DNA of 64,000 bases, from the NCBI GenBank assembly GCA_009996615.1, contig JAACZU010000003.1, positions 62,001 to 126,000 of the forward strand. The letters run 5' to 3'. Positions 7,710 to 17,592 of this stretch are shown in pieces. This stretch comes from Rhodanobacteraceae bacterium (GTDB lineage Bacteria > Pseudomonadota > Gammaproteobacteria > Xanthomonadales > Rhodanobacteraceae). Under the pieces are notes generated by a model. It did not search any database and was not told where the DNA came from. It was given only the letters and a program-made list of their open reading frames with translations. Made by a program: the position numbers and the translations under genes. The first letter of the stretch is position 1. Each line of letters opens with the position of its first letter.

Positions 7710-8903
7710 CTAGTATGCCGGCCGCAGCAGCAGCCGCAGGTCATCGCCGACCTGGCGCGGCTCGACCACGCACAGCCGCCAGCGCGCCGCCATCTCGGCG
7801 AGCGCCGGCAGTACCAGCAGCGGCCGCGCCGCGTCGCCGAGCAGCACCGGCGCGACGTACAGCAGCAGCTCGTCGACCAGGCCGGCCGCGAACAGCGCGC
7901 CGGACAGGGTCGGGCCGGCCTCGACCTGCACTTCGTTCATGCCGCGCGCGGCGAGCACGCGCAGCACCTGCGCCAGATCGAGGCCGGCGGTGCTGCTTTC
8001 AATGGCGACGCACTCGACCGCGGCGAAGCGCCCGTCCGGCACCGCGTCCGGCGCATGCAGCAGCAGCGTCGGCGCCGCGCCGTCGAGCACCTGCGCGCCG
8101 CGCGGCGTGCGCAGATGTCGGTCCAGCACGACGCGCAGCGGCTTGAAGAACTCCTTCCCCTCTCCCTCCGGGAGAGGGTGGCCCGCAGGGCCGGGTGAGG
8201 GTTCGGCGGGAACGCGACGCATCACTTCGCCCGGACCCTCACCCCTGCCCCTCTCCCGGCGGGAGAGGGGTTCAAGCCGCACGGTCAGCGCCGGATCGTC
8301 GGCCAGCACGGTGCCACTGCCGGTCAGGATCGCCGAGCTGCGCGCGCGCCAGCGCTGCACGTCGGCGCGCGCGGGCGCGCCGGTGATCCACTTCGAAGTG
8401 CCATCAGCGAGCGCGGTGCGGCCGTCCAGGCTCATCGCGAGCTTGACGCGCAGCCACGGCCGGCCGCGCTCGACACGACTGAAGAAGCCGCGGTTCAGCT
8501 CGCGCGCTGCCTCGCGCAGCAGGCCGGTTTCGACCGTGATGCCAGCCGCGCGCAGGCGCGCGATGGCCTCGCCGTCGCGCTGGAACGCGTCGTCGGCCGC
8601 GATCACGACGCGCGCGACTTGGTGCGCGATCAGCGCATCGGCGCACGGCGGCGTGCGTCCGTGCAGGCCGCACGGCTCGAGCGTGACATAGGCGGTCGCG
8701 CCGCGCGCACGCGCGCCGGCCGCGCGCAGCGCGAACACCTCCGCATGCGGACCGCCGGCACGCTGGTGCCAGCCTTCGCCGACCACGGTGTCGCCGTGCG
8801 CGATCACGCAGCCGACGCGCGGGTTCGGCTGCGTCGTGGCGAGGCCACGCTCGGCCAGGCGCAGGGCGCGGGCCATGTGCGTGTGGTCGGTCGCATCGAA
8901 CAC
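7710..8903 (-). CDS. ribD: Riboflavin biosynthesis deaminase/reductase RibD with REP-encoded insert
   Basis: A 397-residue bifunctional enzyme: pyrimidine deaminase, residues 1-140 (zinc motif HAEVFALRAAG and PCGLHGRTPPCADAL), and NADPH-dependent reductase, residues 150-397 (KLAMSLDGRTALADG, GSGTVLADDPALTVR, EAGPTLSGALF). After LADDPALTVR, where E. coli RibD has about 19 residues before its PIRIV strand, this protein has 45 residues before PLRVV. The DNA there (8157-8271) is two REP-like palindromes in opposite orientation, read through in frame (peptides SRRERGRGEG and HPLPEGEG). The GTG at 8903 is preferred because AAAGGGG lies 6 nt upstream; an in-frame GTG at 8933 touches another repeat and ATG 8876 would shorten the domain. 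Confidence 0.93.
   Translation of the reverse strand: MFDATDHTHMARALRLAERGLATTQPNPRVGCVIAHGDTVVGEGWHQRAGGPHAEVFALRAAGARARGATAYVTLEPCGLHGRTPPCADALIAHQVARVVIAADDAFQRDGEAIARLRAAGITVETGLLREAARELNRGFFSRVERGRPWLRVKLAMSLDGRTALADGTSKWITGAPARADVQRWRARSSAILTGSGTVLADDPALTVRLEPLSRRERGRGEGPGEVMRRVPAEPSPGPAGHPLPEGEGKEFFKPLRVVLDRHLRTPRGAQVLDGAAPTLLLHAPDAVPDGRFAAVECVAIESSTAGLDLAQVLRVLAARGMNEVQVEAGPTLSGALFAAGLVDELLLYVAPVLLGDAARPLLVLPALAEMAARWRLCVVEPRQVGDDLRLLLRPAY
8157..8271. repeat. Inverted pair of REP-like palindromes inside ribD
   Basis: The left element (8157-8201) has the stem CCCTCTCCCTCCGGGAGAGGG followed by a GGGTGAGGG tail. The right element (8235-8271) is its inverted counterpart: ACCCTCACCCC, then CCCTCTCCCGGCGGGAGAGGG. 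Both lie wholly within the ribD reading frame without breaking it. Confidence 0.85.
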
Positions 8904-8942
8904 CGGCGGCCCCTTTGGAATGGCACGTGTCACTTCGCCCGA

Positions 8943-8979
8943 ACCCTCACCCCAACCCCTCTCCCGACGGGAGAGGGGT
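8943..8979. repeat. REP-like palindrome between ribD and nrdR
   Basis: ACCCTCACCCCAACCCC followed by the stem CCTCTCCCGACGGGAGAGG. It is nearly identical to the right-hand element inside ribD and fills most of the ribD-nrdR gap. Confidence 0.8.
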
Positions 8980-8991
8980 CACGAACGATGC

Positions 8992-9516
8992 TCATCGCTT
9001 CTTGCCTTGCGCCGACGCCGCCGCCTCGCCGAGCAGCGGCAACTGCAGGCCCTCGACCGCCGGCAGGTCGCGCTCGAGCTTCTCGATTTCCTCGCGGAAC
9101 GCCTGCACGTCCTCGAAGCTGCGGTAGACCGAGGCGAAGCGCACGTAGGCGACATGGTCGAGCTTCTTCAGCTCGCGCATGACCAGCTCGCCGACGCGCA
9201 AGGAAGGCACCTCGCGCTCGCCGCTGCGGCGCAGGTCGGCGACGACCGCGCGCACGGCGGCATCGACCTGCTCGCTGCCGACCGGCCGCTTCTGCAGCGC
9301 GCGCAGGAAGCCGGTGCGCAGCTTGCCCTCGTCGAACGGCTCGCGCCGGCCGTCGCTCTTGACCACGCTCGGCAGCTTGATCTCGGCCGTCTCGAACGTG
9401 CTGAAGCGCTCGCCGCAGCGCTCGCACTCGCGCCGGCGCCGGATCGTCGTGCCGTCCTCGGAAACGCGCGAGTCGATCACGCGCGTGTCTTCGTGCTGGC
9501 AGAAGGGGCAATGCAT
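8992..9516 (-). CDS. nrdR: Transcriptional repressor NrdR
   Basis: A 174-residue Zn-ribbon/ATP-cone repressor of ribonucleotide reductase genes. The N-terminal zinc ribbon is CPFC at residues 3-6 and CERC at about 31-34; the ATP-cone follows ([19 protein letters not shown]) and senses ATP or dATP. The ATG at 9516 gives the canonical MHCPFC start. Upstream in-frame codons come from the heptamer repeat and are rejected. It lies between glyA and ribD, a common proteobacterial position. Confidence 0.96.
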   Translation of the reverse strand: MHCPFCQHEDTRVIDSRVSEDGTTIRRRRECERCGERFSTFETAEIKLPSVVKSDGRREPFDEGKLRTGFLRALQKRPVGSEQVDAAVRAVVADLRRSGEREVPSLRVGELVMRELKKLDHVAYVRFASVYRSFEDVQAFREEIEKLERDLPAVEGLQLPLLGEAAASAQGKKR

Positions 9517-9522
9517 GGTTAC

Positions 9523-9617
9523 GGGAATCGGGAATGGGGAATGGGGAATCGGGACAAGCACGGGCACACCACGAACCGGGCTCTTTCGATTCCCGATTCC
9601 CGATTCCCGATTCCCGG
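9523..9617. repeat. Inverted pair of heptamer arrays between glyA and nrdR
   Basis: GGGAATC-type units at 9523-9553 face GATTCCC units at 9587-9617 with about 33 bp between them, so the transcript could fold into a long hairpin. It occupies nearly all of the gap after the glyA stop and could serve as an attenuator or RNA-end structure. Confidence 0.75.
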
Positions 9618-9621
9618 CTTC

Positions 9622-10875
9622 TCAGCCATACACCGGGAACGCCTGGCACTGCGCGGTGACCTTGTCGCGCACCTTCGCGATCACCGCGGCGTCGGTCGGC
9701 GCGTCGAGCACGTCGCAGATCCAGTTGGCGAGGTCGATGCAGTCGGCTTCCTGGTAGCCGCGCGTGGTCACCGCCGGCGTACCGATGCGCAGACCGGAGG
9801 TCACGAACGGCTTCTGCGGATCGTTCGGCACCGCGTTCTTGTTGACCGTGATGTGCGCCTGGCCGAGCGCGGCCTCGGCATCCTTGCCGGTCACGCCCTT
9901 ACCGATCAGGTCGATCAGCATCAGGTGGTTCTGCGTGCCGCCGGAGACGATCTTGTAGCCGCGCGCGATCAGCGTCTTCGCCATCGCCTGCGCGTTCTTG
10001 ACGACCTGCGCCTGATAGGCCTTGAACGCCGGCTCCAGCGCCTCCTTGAACGCGACCGCCTTGGCCGCGATCACGTGCATCAGCGGGCCGCCCTGGATGC
10101 CGGGGAACACGATCGACTGCAGCTTCTTGACCAGCTCCTCGGACGCGCCCTTGGCCAGCACGATGCCACCGCGCGGGCCGCGCAGGGTCTTGTGCGTGGT
10201 CGAGGTCACCACATGCGCGTGCGGCAGCGGGCTCGGATAGACGCCGGCGGCGACCAGGCCGGCGACGTGCGCCATGTCGACGAACAGGTACGCACCGACC
10301 GAGTCGGCGATCGTGCGCATGCGCGCCCAGTCGACCACCTGCGAATACGCGCTGAAGCCGGCCACGACCATCTTCGGCTTGTGCTCGCTCGCCAGCCGCT
10401 GCACCTCGTCGTAGTCGATCAGGCCGTTCGCGTCGACGCCGTACTGCACCGCGTTGAACAGCTTGCCGGACAGGTTGACCTTGGCGCCGTGGGTCAGGTG
10501 GCCGCCGTGCGCCAGGCTCATGCCGAGGATCGTGTCGCCCGGCTCGAGCAGCGCGAAATAGACCGCCTGGTTGGCCTGCGAGCCCGAGTGCGGCTGCACG
10601 TTGGCGTAGTCGCAGTCGAACAGCTGCTTGACGCGCTCGATCGCGAGGCGCTCGGCGACGTCGACGTACTCGCAGCCGCCGTAGTAGCGCTTGCCGGGAT
10701 AGCCTTCGGCGTACTTGTTGGTCAGGACGCTGCCCTGCGCCTCGAGCACGCGCGGGCTGGCGTAGTTTTCCGACGCGATCAGTTCGACGTGGTCTTCCTG
10801 GCGCTGGCGCTCGGCGGCGATCGCCGCGGCCAGCTCGGGGTCGTAACCTTCGATACGCGAATCCTTGGGAAACAT
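9622..10875 (-). CDS. glyA: Serine hydroxymethyltransferase
   Basis: A 417-residue PLP enzyme that interconverts serine and glycine with tetrahydrofolate and supplies one-carbon units. Visible motifs include [11 protein letters not shown] near residue 32, [15 protein letters not shown] near residue 55, the HSGSQAN run near residue 95 and [15 protein letters not shown] near residue 225, which contains the PLP-binding lysine. Full normal length. It is the first gene of the minus-strand run and diverges from ettA; a TAAGAT sequence lies about 40 bp upstream, but no good -35 accompanies it. Confidence 0.97.
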   Translation of the reverse strand: MFPKDSRIEGYDPELAAAIAAERQRQEDHVELIASENYASPRVLEAQGSVLTNKYAEGYPGKRYYGGCEYVDVAERLAIERVKQLFDCDYANVQPHSGSQANQAVYFALLEPGDTILGMSLAHGGHLTHGAKVNLSGKLFNAVQYGVDANGLIDYDEVQRLASEHKPKMVVAGFSAYSQVVDWARMRTIADSVGAYLFVDMAHVAGLVAAGVYPSPLPHAHVVTSTTHKTLRGPRGGIVLAKGASEELVKKLQSIVFPGIQGGPLMHVIAAKAVAFKEALEPAFKAYQAQVVKNAQAMAKTLIARGYKIVSGGTQNHLMLIDLIGKGVTGKDAEAALGQAHITVNKNAVPNDPQKPFVTSGLRIGTPAVTTRGYQEADCIDLANWICDVLDAPTDAAVIAKVRDKVTAQCQAFPVYG

Positions 10876-11076
10876 CGGCAGCCACCTGCGAAAACCGGGA
10901 ATCGCCTATCTTAGCGGTTTGCGCGGCCCCCGGCCGCGCCTGCGCGCCCGCCGCCGTCCGGCTGCTTCCGCCACCCCATGCGCTCGGCCCGCCGATCGGC
11001 GATAATGGGCGGCTATCCCCCGTTTCATTCCCGTCACGCTCCCGTCAGCGGCGACGGCTTTCGCCCGGAGTCAGGC

Positions 11077-12738
<1,662 letters not shown>

Positions 12739-12750
12739 GAACAGGAACGA

Positions 12751-12914
12751 GTGGGAGGAGTGAGAAACTAGAGAAAGACACATCCGACTCTCGTTCCTCG
12801 CTTCTCTCCACTGTTTCCTCGAATAGAGGCGAGTGATAGGAGTGAGAAACGAGAGACAGGCAGCCCGACTCTCGTTCCTCACTTCTCTCCACTGTTTCCT
12901 CGACTGGAGGCGTC
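12751..12914. repeat. 82-bp imperfect tandem duplication upstream of pyrF
   Basis: Copy 1 is 12751-12832 and copy 2 is 12833-12914 (GTGGGAGGAGTGAGAAAC versus GTGATAGGAGTGAGAAAC; both end TCTCCACTGTTTCCTCGA-T-GAGGCG). In copy 2, GAGTGAGAAACGAGAG pairs with CTCTCGTTCCTCACTT as a hairpin of about 15 bp. The second copy ends at the pyrF start and supplies its TGGAGG ribosome site. Confidence 0.85.
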
Positions 12915-12915
12915 G

Positions 12916-13734
12916 ATGGGCTTCATGCATGACCTCAAGCAGGCCTGGCAGCGCAACGACTCGCTCGTCTGCGTCGGCCTCGACCCGGAGCCGGCGCGCT
13001 TCCCGGCCGCGCTGCACGGCGATGCGGACGCGATCTTCACGTTCTGCCGCGCGATCGTCGATGCGACCGCCGACCTCGTCTGCGCGTTCAAGCCGCAGAT
13101 CGCGCACTTTGCCGCGCACGGCGCCGAGGACGCGCTGCAGCGGCTGATCGCGCACGTCCACGCCGCCCATCCGGGCGTGCCGGTGATCCTCGACGCCAAG
13201 CGCGGCGACATCGGCTCGACCGCGCAGCACTACGCCACCGAGGCGTTCGACCGCTACGGCGCCGACGCGGTGACGGTCAACCCGTACCTCGGCCGCGACT
13301 CGGTGCAGCCGTTCCTCGACCGCGCCGACAAGGGCGTGATCATCCTGTGCCGCACCTCGAACCCGGGTTCGCGCGACCTGCAGGAACTCGATGTCGGCAG
13401 CGGCCGCAAGCTGTACCAGCACGTCGCCGAGACCGTCGCGCGCGAGTGGAACGCGCATGGCAACTGCGCGCTCGTCGTCGGCGCGACCTGGCCGGCCGAA
13501 CTGGCCGACGTGCGCGGCCGCGTCGGCGAGCTGCCGCTGCTGGTGCCCGGCGTCGGCGCGCAGGGTGGCGACGTCGCCGCGGTCGTGACGAACGGCCGCA
13601 CGACGGACGGCAACGGCCTGCTGATCAGCTCCTCGCGCGCGATCCTGTACGCCGGCAGCGGCGACGATTTCGCCGATGCCGCGCGCGCCGCCGCGCGGGC
13701 GCTGCGCGACGAGATCAACCGCTACCGGCGCTGA
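12916..13734 (+). CDS. pyrF: Orotidine-5'-phosphate decarboxylase (type 2)
   Basis: A 272-residue TIM-barrel enzyme that makes UMP from OMP, the last step of pyrimidine synthesis. Motifs are [13 protein letters not shown] near residue 18, [13 protein letters not shown] near residue 57 and the catalytic signature [11 protein letters not shown] near residue 95. The length and the long insertion around [15 protein letters not shown] fit the longer 'subfamily 2' proteins rather than the E. coli type. The ATG at 12916 has TGGAGG 10 nt upstream, supplied by the tandem repeat. It stands alone between ettA and the oppositely oriented def. Confidence 0.95.
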   Translation: MGFMHDLKQAWQRNDSLVCVGLDPEPARFPAALHGDADAIFTFCRAIVDATADLVCAFKPQIAHFAAHGAEDALQRLIAHVHAAHPGVPVILDAKRGDIGSTAQHYATEAFDRYGADAVTVNPYLGRDSVQPFLDRADKGVIILCRTSNPGSRDLQELDVGSGRKLYQHVAETVAREWNAHGNCALVVGATWPAELADVRGRVGELPLLVPGVGAQGGDVAAVVTNGRTTDGNGLLISSSRAILYAGSGDDFADAARAAARALRDEINRYRR

Positions 13735-13747
13735 GGCATTTGCTTCA

Positions 13748-13822
13748 TGTGGGAGCGGCGGAAGCCGCGATGCTCTTCGCCTCGAACGGCAAAAGCATCG
13801 CGGCTGAAGCCGCTCCTACGGT
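13748..13822. repeat. 70-bp palindromic dispersed repeat, copy 2
   Basis: GTGGGAGCGGCGGAAGCCGC and GCGGCTGAAGCCGCTCCTAC are the arms, with inner GCGATGCTC and GCATCGC. It sits between the convergent pyrF and def stops, where it could act as a two-way transcript end. Confidence 0.8.
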
Positions 13823-13827
13823 TGTGC

Positions 13828-14364
13828 TTACTCGGCGGCGACCTCGAGACTCGGGAACAGCACGTCGCTGTAGCCGAACTTCGCGAAATCGGTGATCCGC
13901 GACGGATACAGCCGGCCGATCAGGTGGTCGCACTCGTGCTGCACGACGCGCGCGTGGAAGCCGTCGGCGGTGCGGTCGATGCGCTGCCCGTCCGGGTCGA
14001 CGCCCTCGTAGCGGATCAGCGTGTAGCGGTTCACCGCGCCGCGCAGGCCGGGCACCGACAGGCAGCCTTCCCAGCCCTCCTCCTGCTCCGGCGTCAGCGG
14101 CGTGATGGTCGGGTTCAGCAGCACCGTGCGCGGCACCGCCGCGGCGTCCGGATAGCGCGCGCTGCGCTCGAAGCCGAAGATCACCAGCTGCAGGTCGATG
14201 CCGATCTGCGGCGCGGCCAGACCGACCCCGCCGGCGGCGTGCATCGTGTCGAACATGTCGGCGATCAGCGCGCGCAGCGCATCGCTGCCGAACATCGCCG
14301 GCGGCACCGGCGGCGCCACGCGCAGCAGGCGCGGATCGCCCATCCTCAGGATTTCGCGGATCAT
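13828..14364 (-). CDS. def: Peptide deformylase
   Basis: A 178-residue metalloenzyme that removes the N-formyl group from new proteins. All three family motifs are present: [10 protein letters not shown] near residue 46, EGCLSVPG near residue 98 (metal-ligand Cys) and [16 protein letters not shown] near residue 140 (metal-ligand histidines and catalytic Glu). The ATG at 14364 gives [14 protein letters not shown], the expected start. It is not beside fmt here; it stands alone, convergent with pyrF. Xanthomonadales often carry a second def. Confidence 0.95.
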   Translation of the reverse strand: MIREILRMGDPRLLRVAPPVPPAMFGSDALRALIADMFDTMHAAGGVGLAAPQIGIDLQLVIFGFERSARYPDAAAVPRTVLLNPTITPLTPEQEEGWEGCLSVPGLRGAVNRYTLIRYEGVDPDGQRIDRTADGFHARVVQHECDHLIGRLYPSRITDFAKFGYSDVLFPSLEVAAE

Positions 14365-14559
14365 CGCCGCCTCCTCACAAGGCCGGGACCGATTATGGCC
14401 CGGCGCCGCAATGACGGCGCAACACCTTCCCTCGAAGGAGAGCCCTCAGGAGCAGGCGGCGCAAGGCCGCGGCGCGGCGTGACGGGTGCCGGGCCTTGTG
14501 CTTTCATACGGCCTCGCGCGCTGCGCCGCCGCGCGCTCTCTGCTGACAAGGGATCCTCC

Positions 14560-16515
14560 ATGAAGTCCGACCCGGCCGCGCCCGCCGCGCAGCTCACCGC
14601 ACCTGCGCAGCTCACGCCCCGCGCGATCATCCTTTCCGTGGTTCTGGCAGTCATCCTCGCCGCCGCGAACGCGTACCTGGGCCTGTTCGCCGGCCTGACC
14701 ATCGCCACCGCGATCCCGGCCGCGGTCGTGTCGATGGGCGTGCTGCGCCTGCTCGGCGGCGGCACGATCCTCGAGAACAACATCGTGCAGACCGGCGCCT
14801 CGGCCGGTTCGTCGATCGCGGCCGGCGTGATCTTCACGATCCCGGCGCTGATCATCCTCGGCTACTGGCAGGACTTCCGCTATTCGTGGGTGCTGGCGAT
14901 CGCCGGCCTCGGCGGCCTGCTCGGCGTGCTGTTCTCGGTGCCGCTGCGCCGCTCGATGATCGTCGAGGACCCGCTGCCGTTCCCCGAGGGCAAGGCCGCC
15001 GCGGAAGTGCTCAAGGCCGGCGACAACCCCGGCCCGGGCCTGAAGATCCTCGGCCTGTCCGGCTTCATCGGCGCGCTGGTCAAGCTCGCCGCCGAGAGCG
15101 GCCTGCGCATGATCCCGGACAACGCCGTCGGCGCCGGCTTCCTCGGCAAGTACCTCGGCTACCTCGGCACCAACCTGTCGCCGGCGCTGCTCGGCGTCGG
15201 CTACATCGTCGGCCTCAACGTCGGCATCGTGGTCGTGTCCGGCAGCATCCTGTCCTGGCACATCGCGATCCCGCTCTACCACGCGTTCTTCCTCGCCAGC
15301 GACCCGGCGCTGGCAACCAGCATCGCCAACGCGAGCGCGGCCGACACGGCCGGCGCGATCTGGTCGGCCAAGATCCGCTACCTCGGTGTCGGCGCGATGC
15401 TGATCGGCGGCGTATGGACGCTGTTCTCGCTGCGCAAGTCGCTGCTGAACGGCGTCAAGAGCGGCTTTGCCGCCGCGCGCAAGGGCACCGCCGGCATCGT
15501 CAAGGAGACCGAGCGCGACCTGCCGATGAAGTGGATGCTGCTCGCGCTGGTCGCGTTCGTGGTGCCGCTGGCGCTGCTGTACCAGGCGATCGTCGACAGC
15601 TGGGGCGTCAGCATCCCGATGACGATCATCATGATCGTGGCCGGCTTCCTGTTCGTGTCGGTGTCGGCTTACCTCGCCGGCCTGGTCGGCTCGTCGAACA
15701 ACCCGGTGTCGGGCATCACGATCGCCACGATCCTGTTCGCCTCGCTGGTGCTGGTCGTGCTGCTCGGGCGCGACTCGCAGATCGGCGCGGTCGCCGCGAT
15801 CATGATCGGCGCGGTGGTCTGCTGCGCGGCCGCGGTCGGCGGCGACAACCTGCAGGACCTCAAGGCCGGCTACATCGTCGGCGCGACGCCGTGGAAGCAG
15901 CAGCTGATGCTGGCGATCGGCGCGTTCTCGTGCGCGCTGATCATGGCTCCGGTGCTGAACCTGCTCGCCGCCGCCTACGGCATCGGCGCACCGACGCCCG
16001 AGCACCCGAACTCGCTGTCGGCGCCGCAGGCGACGCTGATGGCGTCGGTCGCCAAGGGCATGTTCGGCGGCGAGCTGCCGTGGACGATGATCGGCATCGG
16101 CGCCTTGGTCGGCGCGGCCGTGATCGCGCTGGACGAGTGGCTGAAGGCGCGCAAGTCGACCTTCCGCGTGCCGGTGCTGGCCGCCGCGATCGGCATCTAC
16201 CTGCCGCTGGAGCTGATGGTGCCGATCTTCCTCGGCGGCCTGCTCGCGCACTTCGTCGAGAAGAAGCACGGCGTCAGCCCGCATGACGAGGCCGAGCGCG
16301 ACCGCATCCACCGCCCGGGCACGCTGTTCTCGGCCGGCCTGATCACCGGCGAGGCGCTGATGGGCATCGCGATCGCGATCCCGATCGTGGTCAGTGAGCG
16401 CGCCGACGTGCTCGCGCTGCCGGCGGCGCTGCATTTCAACCAGTGGTTCGGCCTCGCCGTGCTGGCCGTGGTCGGCTGGCTGCTGTACCGCAGCGCGACG
16501 CAGCCGGCGAAGTAG
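14560..16515 (+). CDS. OPT-family oligopeptide transporter
   Basis: A 651-residue polytopic inner-membrane protein with a cytoplasmic N-terminus and about 14-16 hydrophobic segments, the first at residues 25-45. OPT-superfamily features include NAYLGLFAGLTIATAIPAAV near residue 28, the FPEGKAAAEVLKAG motif near residue 143 and a GSSNNPVSG segment near residue 385. Bacterial members import oligopeptides or metal chelates by ion symport; the cargo is unknown here. The ATG at 14560 is preceded by AAGGGA. A longer reading frame begins upstream, but it crosses the def gene and is not conserved. The stop is followed by two dispersed repeats. Confidence 0.9.
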   Translation: MKSDPAAPAAQLTAPAQLTPRAIILSVVLAVILAAANAYLGLFAGLTIATAIPAAVVSMGVLRLLGGGTILENNIVQTGASAGSSIAAGVIFTIPALIILGYWQDFRYSWVLAIAGLGGLLGVLFSVPLRRSMIVEDPLPFPEGKAAAEVLKAGDNPGPGLKILGLSGFIGALVKLAAESGLRMIPDNAVGAGFLGKYLGYLGTNLSPALLGVGYIVGLNVGIVVVSGSILSWHIAIPLYHAFFLASDPALATSIANASAADTAGAIWSAKIRYLGVGAMLIGGVWTLFSLRKSLLNGVKSGFAAARKGTAGIVKETERDLPMKWMLLALVAFVVPLALLYQAIVDSWGVSIPMTIIMIVAGFLFVSVSAYLAGLVGSSNNPVSGITIATILFASLVLVVLLGRDSQIGAVAAIMIGAVVCCAAAVGGDNLQDLKAGYIVGATPWKQQLMLAIGAFSCALIMAPVLNLLAAAYGIGAPTPEHPNSLSAPQATLMASVAKGMFGGELPWTMIGIGALVGAAVIALDEWLKARKSTFRVPVLAAAIGIYLPLELMVPIFLGGLLAHFVEKKHGVSPHDEAERDRIHRPGTLFSAGLITGEALMGIAIAIPIVVSERADVLALPAALHFNQWFGLAVLAVVGWLLYRSATQPAK

Positions 16516-16523
16516 GCCGGCGC

Positions 16524-16680
16524 CACGCAGGCTGGGCGCGCGCAACACGAACGGCGCCTTTGCCGGCCGGCCTGCGGCCGTCCAGCCTACGAAAAAGGTC
16601 CCGACACCACGTAGGCTGGGCGCGCGCAGCGCGACCGGCGCTTTTGCCGGCCGGCCTCTGGCCGTCCAGCCTACGAAAGG
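16524..16680. repeat. Two tandem copies of a GTAGGCTGG-ended repeat
   Basis: Copy A (16524-16592) and copy B (16607-16680) share GGCTGGGCGCGCGCA, the core TTTTGCCGGCCGGCCT and GGCCGTCCAGCCTACGAAA. In copy B the ends GTAGGCTGG and CCAGCCTAC are perfectly complementary. They fill the gap between the convergent OPT and glycosyltransferase genes. A related end is seen near 63950. Confidence 0.8.
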
Positions 16681-16684
16681 GATG

Positions 16685-17578
16685 TCAGCGCCGCGCGCGC
16701 AGCAGCAGCCGCGGCGCGCCCAGCGCGAAGTGCGTCCAGATGCCGAGCCAGACCAGCGCGCGCAGCAGCGGGTTGCGCGCGGCCGGGTCGAACTTGGTGA
16801 AGTAACGCCACAGGCCGCGGTGCTTGTGGCGCGCGACGAACAGCGGGCGGTGGCGGCTGGAGCTGCCCTGCGCGTGCGTCACGCGCAGCGTTGGCGCGAT
16901 CGCGACGCGCAGGCCGGCGTCGCGCAGGCGGCGGCACAGGTCCAGGTCCTCGGCGTGCAGGAAATAGCCCTCGTCGAAACCGCCCACGCGCACGAACGCG
17001 GCGCGCGGCAGCAGCATGCAGGCGCCGGAGACCGCCTCGACCGTCTCCAGCGCGCCGGACGCCGGCGCGGGCGGCATCTCGACGCCGGCCAGGACCGGCC
17101 AGCGCGCCTCGAAACGGGCCAGCCCGCTCATGCTCATCAGCACGCGGCGCAGGCTCGGCTCGCGCCGGCGGTTGCCGCGCGCGGGGCGGCCGTCCGGATC
17201 GCACACGGTCACGCCGAGCAGGCCGAGCGCTGGATCGCTGGCCAGCGCCGCGCGCAGGTGCACGAGCGTGTCGGCGGCCAGCGCGCAGTCCGGATTGAGG
17301 AACAGCAGCGCGTCGCCGTGGGCGAGCGCGGCGCCGCGGTTGCAGGCCGGGCCGAAGCCGAGGTTGGCGCCGTTGCGCAGCACGCGCAGGCGCGCATCGG
17401 CCGCATGCGCGGCGGCGACGCGCTCGACCTCGCCGTCGCTGGACGCGTTGTCGACCAGGATCACCTCGACCGGCGCGGTCGAGGCAAGCACGCCGGCGAC
17501 GCAGGCGCGCAGCAGCGGGCCGCTGTCGGCGGCGACGACGACGACGCTGGTCAGTCCGGCGACGGCATCCCTGGCCAC
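16685..17578 (-). CDS. Glycosyltransferase family 2 (rhamnosyltransferase-like)
   Basis: A 297-residue GT-A fold enzyme. It has VVVVAADSGPLLRACV at the N-terminus, VEVILVDNASSDGEVE near residue 40, NLGFGPACNRGAALAHGDALLFLNPDC near 75-100 (carrying the acidic metal site), and VSGACMLLPRAAFVRVGGFDEGYFLHAEDLDLC near 195, which contains the ED catalytic pair. This matches WbbL-like rhamnosyltransferases of O-antigen synthesis. The GTG at 17578 is the best start, 14 bp after the stop of the preceding gene. It is the last gene of the wzm-wzt cluster, so a role in building or finishing an exported glycan is inferred. Confidence 0.8.
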   Translation of the reverse strand: MARDAVAGLTSVVVVAADSGPLLRACVAGVLASTAPVEVILVDNASSDGEVERVAAAHAADARLRVLRNGANLGFGPACNRGAALAHGDALLFLNPDCALAADTLVHLRAALASDPALGLLGVTVCDPDGRPARGNRRREPSLRRVLMSMSGLARFEARWPVLAGVEMPPAPASGALETVEAVSGACMLLPRAAFVRVGGFDEGYFLHAEDLDLCRRLRDAGLRVAIAPTLRVTHAQGSSSRHRPLFVARHKHRGLWRYFTKFDPAARNPLLRALVWLGIWTHFALGAPRLLLRARR

Positions 17579-17592
17579 GGCCGCGCCGGCGC

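Noticed and set aside
5155-7713. A long plus-strand open frame across ribH, ribBA and ribE
   Set aside because: It crosses three conserved genes and repeats on the other strand and shows no family pattern.
8931-8933. GTG at 8933 as the ribD start
   Set aside because: It adds ten residues next to a REP element, while the GTG at 8903 has a good AAAGGGG ribosome site six bases upstream.
9523-9617. Short regular repeats suggesting a CRISPR array
   Set aside because: Units are 7 bp with no unique spacers between them and occur as facing arrays; no cas gene is present.
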